From JADJWR01 sp963847675 (GTDB lineage Bacteria > Pseudomonadota > Gammaproteobacteria > Burkholderiales > Burkholderiaceae_F), in assembly GCA_963847675.1 (NCBI GenBank), contig CAWKAP010000008.1:124001-188000 (forward strand): a DNA stretch of 64,000 nt, written 5' to 3'. The position numbers and the translations under genes were made by a program. The notes beneath the pieces are model-generated. The model made no database searches and was not told the origin of the DNA. It was given only the letters and a program-made list of their open reading frames with translations. Shown here in pieces: positions 58,736-64,000 of the stretch (positions are counted from its first letter, which is position 1; each line of letters starts with the position of its first letter).

Positions 58736-59401
58736 TCAGCGCAATCCTGCCGCGTAGTCCGCCACGGCGCGCATCTCGGCCTCGGTCAGGCGCCCCGCAA
58801 TCTGTGCCATCGGAACATTGTTCCGTCGCGTGCCATCGTGGAAGGCCTTCAGTTGCGCCACGGTGTATTCGGCGTGCTGCCCCGCCAGACGGGGGTACTG
58901 CGCCGGTATTCCTGCGCCGGACGGGCTGTGACAGCCGCTGCAGGCGGGCACGCCACGCTCCGCGATGCCGGCGCGGTAGACGCGTTGGCCCAGTTCGAGT
59001 GTGTCCGCACTGCGCGACGCGCCTGGCTTGTGCTTCTGGCCAGCGTAATAAGCGGCCACGTGCAGCCGGTCGGCTTCCGAAATCCCGCCGACGATGCCGG
59101 TCATGATGCTGTTGACGCGCGCATCCTTGTCGCCGGCTGGCCTGGCGTAGTCGTTCAGTTGCTTCAGCAGGTAGGCGGCATCCTGCCCTGACAATTTCGG
59201 ATTTGCGGCAATGGTCGAGTTGCCGTCGGCACCGTGACAGGCCGCGCAGATCGACTGCGCTACTTCCTGGCCGCGCTTGAGATCCGGCCGGGTCGACTTG
59301 TCCTGACCCACGGCGAGAGGCGGCAGCGTCAGCCCGACCATGGCGGTCGCGACGGCGGCACGACGGGAGACGAGACGCAGCGTTGAGAAAATGGGATTCA
59401 T
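58736..59401 (-). CDS. Cytochrome c4 (dihaem, periplasmic)
   Basis: Dihaem electron carrier, probably between the bc1 complex and terminal oxidases. The 221 residues have a signal peptide (RAAVATAMVGLTLPPLAVGQ). Two homologous c-type domains follow, haem sites CAACH (near residue 52) and CSGCH (near 152), each followed by an NPKLSGQDAAYLLKQL- or YPRLAGQHAEYTVAQL-type segment and with Met ligand candidates (NSIMTGI, VPMAQI). It is divergent from engB. Confidence 0.94.
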   Translation of the reverse strand: MNPIFSTLRLVSRRAAVATAMVGLTLPPLAVGQDKSTRPDLKRGQEVAQSICAACHGADGNSTIAANPKLSGQDAAYLLKQLNDYARPAGDKDARVNSIMTGIVGGISEADRLHVAAYYAGQKHKPGASRSADTLELGQRVYRAGIAERGVPACSGCHSPSGAGIPAQYPRLAGQHAEYTVAQLKAFHDGTRRNNVPMAQIAGRLTEAEMRAVADYAAGLR

Positions 59402-59543
59402 AGCCGATTCTTATGGACTTGCGCACACCGGCAACACGCTCTTGGTGGCACCGGATCGAAGCCGCGTATTCTACCGGAGCCCCTGCGGCCATCGCCCTTA
59501 TCGCCCGGCCATCGCCGCTGACGACGGTTACTTCCCAACCCCC

Positions 59544-60185
59544 GTGCTGCGCTTCGAGTCCGCCCGCTTCTTGACTTCAGTCGCCGAACTGGCGGAGCTG
59601 AACCGAGCGCCGCTGGCGATGGTGCCGGAGATCGCCTTCGTCGGCCGCTCCAACGCCGGAAAATCGACGGTCATCAACGTGCTGACCGGACAACGCCAGC
59701 TCGCTCACGCCAGCAAGACACCGGGTCGCACGCAGTTGCTGAATTTCTTCGAGTTGGCGGAGCGCAGCGAAATCGGCGAGCCGACGGTCCGCGCCTACCT
59801 CGTTGACCTGCCGGGTTACGGCTTTGCCAAGGTGCACGAGGAAAAGCGCGTGCGCTGGGACGAGCTGGTGGGCGGTTACCTCGCCACGCGCCGGCTGCTG
59901 GCCGGCGTGGTGCTCGTGACCGATGCGCGCCGGCCGCTGGCCACCGCCGACGAGCAACTGCTGGCGTGGCTGACCGCCCGCGAGGACGCGGCGCGGATGC
60001 GCGTTCACATCCTGCTGAACAAGGCCGACCAGATCGGCCGTGCCGAGCGCGCGCGCGTGCTCGCACAGACCGAGCATCGCGCCGACGCGCTGCCGATGCT
60101 GGTTTCGGTGCAGCTCTTCTCTGCGCTGAAGCGCGAAGGCCTGGAGGAACTGCGCGAAACGCTGTCGCACGTCGTCGCAGGCTGA
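59544..60185 (+). CDS. engB: Ribosome-biogenesis GTP-binding protein EngB (YihA/YsxC)
   Basis: Essential GTPase for large-ribosomal-subunit assembly. With a GTG start at 59544 the protein has 213 residues: G1 GRSNAGKST, G2 segment ASKTPGRTQLLNFFE, G3 LVDLPGYGFAKV and G4 LLNKADQIG, followed by VSVQLFSALKREGLEEL. Longer in-frame starts exist upstream but would overlap the cytochrome c4 gene and lack homology. No clear ribosome site is visible at the GTG. Confidence 0.92.
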   Translation: MLRFESARFLTSVAELAELNRAPLAMVPEIAFVGRSNAGKSTVINVLTGQRQLAHASKTPGRTQLLNFFELAERSEIGEPTVRAYLVDLPGYGFAKVHEEKRVRWDELVGGYLATRRLLAGVVLVTDARRPLATADEQLLAWLTAREDAARMRVHILLNKADQIGRAERARVLAQTEHRADALPMLVSVQLFSALKREGLEELRETLSHVVAG

Positions 60186-60275
60186 GAATCGACGCGATCG
60201 ACGTCCATCGACAGGCGCACGCGTATCATCGTCGCCGCAAGAAAACCTGAGCCGGACTCGCTCGGAGTTCTCCTT

Positions 60276-61283
60276 ATGTCGATGCATGGCCAATTCCCTG
60301 CGCTTCGCCTTCGCCGCATGCGGCGCGACGATTTTTCCCGCCGCTTGATGCGCGAGCATCGCCTGACCGTCGACGACTTCATTTACCCGGTATTCATCCT
60401 CGACGGCAAAGGCCGGCGCGAGGCGGTCGCCTCGATGCCTGGCGTGCAGCGACTGTCGATCGACCTGCTGCTCCCCGTGGCGGAGCAATGCGTGGCAGCG
60501 GGCATTCCGGTCATGGCACTGTTTCCGGTCATCGACATATCTTTGAAGACTCCGGATGGCCGGGAAGCGACCAATGCGGACGGCCTGGTGCCGCGCGCGG
60601 TGCGCGAACTGAAGCGCCGCTTCCCGGATCTCGGCCTGCTGACCGACGTGGCGCTCGATCCGTTTACGACGCACGGCCAGGACGGGTTGATCGACGACGC
60701 CGGCTATGTGCTGAACGACGAAACGATCGAGGTGTTGCGCGGTCAGGCGCTGGTGCAGGCCGAGGCCGGGGTCGACATCGTCGCGCCGAGCGACATGATG
60801 GACGGCCGCATCGGCGCGATCCGCGATGCGTTCGAGAGCGCCGGTCACATTCACTCCCGCATCATGGCGTATTCGGCCAAGTACGCGAGTGCCTTCTACG
60901 GCCCGTTCCGCGACGCCGTCGGTTCGGCCGCCAACCTCGGCAAGTCGAACAAGGCCGTCTATCAGATGGATCCGGCCAATACCGATGAGGCACTGCGCGA
61001 AGTGGCGCTCGACATCGGCGAAGGCGCCGACATGGTGATGGTCAAGCCGGGCCTGCCTTATCTCGACATCGTGCGGCGGGTGAAGGACGAGTTCCGCATG
61101 CCGACTTTCGTCTACCAGGTCAGCGGCGAATACGCGATGCTGAAGGCCGCAGCCGCCAACGGCTGGCTCGACGAGAAGAAGGCCGTGCTCGAGTCGCTGC
61201 TTGCCTTCAAACGCGCCGGCGCCGACGGCGTACTCACCTACTTCGCGCTGCAGGCGGCGCACTGGCTGGCACAGGACGCATGA
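60276..61283 (+). CDS. hemB: Delta-aminolevulinic acid dehydratase (porphobilinogen synthase)
   Basis: Condenses two 5-aminolevulinates to porphobilinogen in tetrapyrrole synthesis. The 335 residues show both active-site Lys, in SAKYASAFYGPFRDA and MVKPGLPYLD. The metal-binding loop is of the aspartate type (TDVALDPFTTHGQDG), not the zinc-cysteine type, so a Mg-type enzyme is expected. RRMRRDDFSRRLMREHRL is the usual N-terminal arm. It supplies haem for the cytochromes in this window. Confidence 0.97.
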   Translation: MSMHGQFPALRLRRMRRDDFSRRLMREHRLTVDDFIYPVFILDGKGRREAVASMPGVQRLSIDLLLPVAEQCVAAGIPVMALFPVIDISLKTPDGREATNADGLVPRAVRELKRRFPDLGLLTDVALDPFTTHGQDGLIDDAGYVLNDETIEVLRGQALVQAEAGVDIVAPSDMMDGRIGAIRDAFESAGHIHSRIMAYSAKYASAFYGPFRDAVGSAANLGKSNKAVYQMDPANTDEALREVALDIGEGADMVMVKPGLPYLDIVRRVKDEFRMPTFVYQVSGEYAMLKAAAANGWLDEKKAVLESLLAFKRAGADGVLTYFALQAAHWLAQDA

Positions 61284-61290
61284 GTCGTCG

Positions 61291-62484
61291 ATGAACTGGA
61301 TCCATATCCAGCCGGAAGCCGCGAGCCGCCTGGATGCCGCGCCCGACGCGCTCGCCGCCACGGGCTTTTGCTGGTTCGACCTGACGCACGACGAATTCGG
61401 TGCCGATCCCGAGGCGCTGCGCGAGGCCGTGCAACGGCTGACCGGCGCACGCATTTTTGACCTGCACCTGCGCGATGCAGCCAATCTTCAGCATCCGTCG
61501 TATTTCGATTCGACTGCCGCCTACGACATGCTGGTCTTCCGCAAGCTGACGCCCGAAAAGGACCGGACGCTGACCCCGCTGGCGGATATCGACCACCTGC
61601 CGGAGCAGCAGCACCGCGGCCGCAGGCTGCAGCCGATCGTCACCCGGCCGGTCACCTTCTTCGTTTTCGAGCGCCTGCTGGTCACCGTGCGCAACGCGGA
61701 CTCGCGCAGCATCGAGCAGGTCCGGCTGCGCCTGCTCGAGCTGAGGGCGCGCCCGGCCTCGCAAGCCGCTGCGACCAATGCCATGGATGGGGCTGAAGGA
61801 ACAGTCGCGCGCATGCCGCAGCGGCCGGAAGACCTCCTGCTGCGCCTGGTCAACGGGATGGTCGACCGCTATCTCGACCTGCGCCAGCCGCTGACCGACC
61901 GGCTCGATGGCTGGCAGCGCGAGCTTCTCAACCCTCGCCGGTCTTTCGATGACTGGCGCGCCCTTCTCGATGCGCGCATCGAGCTGCGTCGCCTGCAGAG
62001 CCTGTGCGAGGAGCAGCGTGATGCGATCCAGGAACTGCGTGACGATTATCTCGACTCAACGCCCGAAGCGCAGCACAGCGATATTCACCTGGTTCGCATC
62101 GCCGACGTCATCGAACACATCGAACGCGTACTTCGCCACGCCGGGCGATTGGAGAGCTCGATCGAGACTGCGGTGCAGTTGCACTTCTCCGCTACCGCGC
62201 ATCGCACCAACCAGGTCATGCGCATCCTGACCGTGATCACCGCCGTGTTCGCCCCGCTGACGCTGATCGCCGGCCTTTGGGGCATGAACTTCGAGCACAT
62301 CCCTGGCGCCAAACATCCGCACGGTTTTGGTCTCGTCGTGGCAACGATGACCGTGCTGGCCCTCATGCTTCTGATTTTGCTCTGGGTCCGCCGCGTGCTG
62401 ACCGATCGGCCCGCCGGCGTCGCCGCCTGGTGGCGGCGGCGTATGCGGCAGCGCGAGCAAGGCCGTTCGATCACCGCGCCGTAG
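61291..62484 (+). CDS. CorA-family magnesium/divalent-cation transporter
   Basis: Pentameric divalent-cation channel. The 397 residues have a large cytoplasmic N-terminal domain and long stalk helices (DLRQPLTDRLDGWQRELL; RLQSLCEEQRDAIQEL). Two terminal spans follow, with the family signature LWGMNFEHIPG between them (GMN) and the second span VVATMTVLALMLLILLWV. The C-terminal tail is basic. The ATG is seven bases after hemB, so it is probably cotranscribed. Confidence 0.92.
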   Translation: MNWIHIQPEAASRLDAAPDALAATGFCWFDLTHDEFGADPEALREAVQRLTGARIFDLHLRDAANLQHPSYFDSTAAYDMLVFRKLTPEKDRTLTPLADIDHLPEQQHRGRRLQPIVTRPVTFFVFERLLVTVRNADSRSIEQVRLRLLELRARPASQAAATNAMDGAEGTVARMPQRPEDLLLRLVNGMVDRYLDLRQPLTDRLDGWQRELLNPRRSFDDWRALLDARIELRRLQSLCEEQRDAIQELRDDYLDSTPEAQHSDIHLVRIADVIEHIERVLRHAGRLESSIETAVQLHFSATAHRTNQVMRILTVITAVFAPLTLIAGLWGMNFEHIPGAKHPHGFGLVVATMTVLALMLLILLWVRRVLTDRPAGVAAWWRRRMRQREQGRSITAP

Positions 62485-62500
62485 GCGGCCGGCAATCGCG

Positions 62501-62896
62501 TCAGTCCGCTGCGGAATCGCGCAGCCGCTTGAGTCGCCGCGCATCCCGCTTCGTCGGCCGACCCTGCAGCGCATTGGCCGGCTCGGCACCCAGTCGATGC
62601 GCCTCGCGCAGGCGTTCGCGGCGCGCTGAACTTTCCGGTGTCTCCGCATACAGCTGGCGCGCCACGGGCGCTGGTCCGCGCATGGCGGACACCGCCCGCA
62701 CGACGACCACCATCGCCGCCGCGCGCTGGCTGATCTCAATGCGATCACCGGGCCGCACCTCGCGCGCCGGCTTGGTCCGCTCGCCGTTGACGCGGACGCG
62801 GCCGCTGTCGACCGCGTCGGCGGCAACCGAGCGTGTCTTGAAAAAGCGTGCCGCCCACAGCCACTTGTCGAGCCGCACCCGCATCAAGTCAGTCAT
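62501..62896 (-). CDS. hslR: S4-domain RNA-binding heat-shock protein Hsp15-like
   Basis: Hsp15-type factor that recycles stalled 50S subunits carrying nascent chain. The 131 residues have the N-terminal S4 domain (MRVRLDKWLWAARFFKTRSVAADAV, VRVNGERTKPAREVRPGDRI) and a basic C-terminal tail with RPTKRDARRLKRLRD. Start could be 62896 or an ATG at 62884. It converges on corA, 16 bp away. Confidence 0.93.
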   Translation of the reverse strand: MTDLMRVRLDKWLWAARFFKTRSVAADAVDSGRVRVNGERTKPAREVRPGDRIEISQRAAAMVVVVRAVSAMRGPAPVARQLYAETPESSARRERLREAHRLGAEPANALQGRPTKRDARRLKRLRDSAAD

Positions 62897-63163
62897 GACG
62901 TTGATGTTAGTCGGGCCGGTACGCGATTACCCGTGCATGGGCCAGCGCAGCGCCCGATGCCGTTGGCATCCTGGCGCCCCCCGACGCATGGGAGAACCCG
63001 GAGCCGCCGGAAACGGACGAACGCCGTGCATGCGCTTGAACCCGTTCCGGATGCAGCAGGCGACCATCATGGTGCTGACGATGGTGCAGCCTGTGCGGGC
63101 CGTCGACTTGGTGAGCCGCATTGCGCGCCAGCATGTGACGCGCCGACGTGGCGGCGACCGATA

Positions 63164-63934
63164 TCACTCCAGCTTGTACGCCAGACCGGTCAGGAACACG
63201 GCGTCGCCCCGCTTCACACCAACGCCCGGATCACTGTTGTAGCGGTAGTTGAACCCGACCGTCAGGTTCATCGTGCGGTTGATCGCCACAGCCACACCGG
63301 TGTCGAACACCGCGCGGTATTCGCCGGTGTCGTTCAGGTTGGGGTAGACGACGAGCTTCTGCCTGAAAGTCGTCGAATCGGTCAACCGGTGATTCGATTC
63401 TTCACCGAGCAGGACCTCTGCATATCCGTAGCGCGACCGCACACTGCCGGCGACCGATGTCGCATCGAAGTATTGATCTCGCGTGTAGCCAAGACCGGCC
63501 AACACCTCGAACTTGTTCGCCTCGGTATCTAGAAGTTTGTACCCCAGACCGCCGGCGCCGGAAGCCCGGAGTTTGATATTGGCTGGCTTGTCGCGCAGAA
63601 GGTCGGCCTGGCCGAAGACGAAGCTGCGCGGGGTCAGATTGAAGCTATAGCGGCCGCCAGCGCCGAGCAGTTCGGCGGTCGTCGCGCCCTCGGTGCGCCC
63701 GTACAGCGATCGGGCATAAGCGTTGACCCTGTCGCGCGTTGTCGCACGGACTGCATCGGCGTTCAGGCTGAAGTTGCCCGAGTCGCTGTTACCGGATGAA
63801 TAGCTGGCCGCCACATCGATGGTGGCGCGCCAGCGGCCGTCGGTCTTGACCTGCGCTTGTGCCAGCGCGGCCGTCGCGGCGAGCGAGGCCATTGCGAAGC
63901 AGACGCCGTATGGCAGACGCGAACATGCAGTCAT
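63164..63934 (-). CDS. DUF481 outer-membrane beta-barrel protein
   Basis: YdiY-like outer-membrane protein of unknown function. The 256 residues have a signal peptide (VCFAMASLAATAALAQAQ) followed by alternating amphipathic beta-strands: WRATIDVAASYSSGNSDSGNF, YSFNLTPRSFVFGQADLL, KFEVLAGLGYTRDQYF, and a final strand ending LTGLAYKLE. AAGGAGG lies six bases before the ATG at 63934, a strong ribosome site. Confidence 0.92.
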   Translation of the reverse strand: MTACSRLPYGVCFAMASLAATAALAQAQVKTDGRWRATIDVAASYSSGNSDSGNFSLNADAVRATTRDRVNAYARSLYGRTEGATTAELLGAGGRYSFNLTPRSFVFGQADLLRDKPANIKLRASGAGGLGYKLLDTEANKFEVLAGLGYTRDQYFDATSVAGSVRSRYGYAEVLLGEESNHRLTDSTTFRQKLVVYPNLNDTGEYRAVFDTGVAVAINRTMNLTVGFNYRYNSDPGVGVKRGDAVFLTGLAYKLE

Positions 63935-64000
63935 GCAACCTCCTTGCAGGCTGGAAGAGCTGAATCGGGGAAAGTGCGCCGCCGGGGACGGCGCGCGAGG

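Noticed and set aside
62897..63163. Short ORFs on both strands between hslR and the DUF481 gene
   Set aside because: Composition resembles GC-rich noncoding sequence, with no start-site support or recognisable motif.

Overview
The window is a GC-rich chromosomal segment that looks like a betaproteobacterium, most likely Burkholderiales. The reasons are conserved gene orders typical of that group: petABC-sspAB; mlaFEDACB, an ABC exporter, bolA-murA, hisGDCBHAFIE, hinT and tatABC in one long minus-strand run; pilMNOPQ with aroK-aroB-dgt-gltBD downstream; and mrcA, cyaY, lptM and lysA side by side. Almost everything is core housekeeping. No prophage, CRISPR array, rRNA operon or plasmid backbone was seen. 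The only mobile item is a small REP-associated (Y1) transposase element at 38914-39752.

Layout. 1-3186: a truncated STAND/TPR regulator converges on a PEP-CTERM surface-protein gene whose upstream region carries a good sigma-54 (-24/-12) promoter match. 3187-11252: tRNA-Thr(TGT), galE, sspB/sspA, the cytochrome bc1 operon petABC, mscL, a DegS/DegQ-type protease and a Sel1 protein. 11266-23677: tatCBA, hinT, nine his genes, murA, a BolA-family gene and a two-gene ABC exporter. 23681-27728: the Mla phospholipid-transport operon, closed by a clear intrinsic terminator. 27939-32561: an MscS-like channel, a two-gene RuBisCO-like-protein/cupin operon and an AI-2E-type permease. 32653-43239: gltBD, the transposase element, an M15 peptidase, dgt, aroB and aroK. 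43383-51294: a calcium-loop-bearing Big-1 lipoprotein gene followed upstream by pilQPONM. 51742-63934: mrcA, cyaY, lptM, lysA, msrPQ, guaC, a cytochrome c4, engB, hemB, corA, hslR and a DUF481 outer-membrane protein.

Functional links. The Tat translocase encoded here has at least three likely substrates in the same window: the Rieske protein PetA, the molybdoenzyme MsrP and the M15 peptidase. The bc1 complex and cytochrome c4 form a stretch of respiratory chain. mla, murA and mrcA serve the envelope. The most interesting metabolic item is the RuBisCO-like protein overlapping a small cupin gene, the pair used in the Rhodospirillum rubrum route from 5-methylthioadenosine to isoprenoid precursors.

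Data quality. Eight conserved genes (the STAND regulator, hisD, an ABC-2 permease, the AI-2E permease, dgt, aroB, the Big-1 lipoprotein and mrcA) are each split by exactly one extra G/C base, always a +1 shift and nearly always a GC read as GGC. Intact flanking operons and several essential functions make systematic sequencing or assembly error far more likely than eight real pseudogenes. These genes are annotated across the shift.
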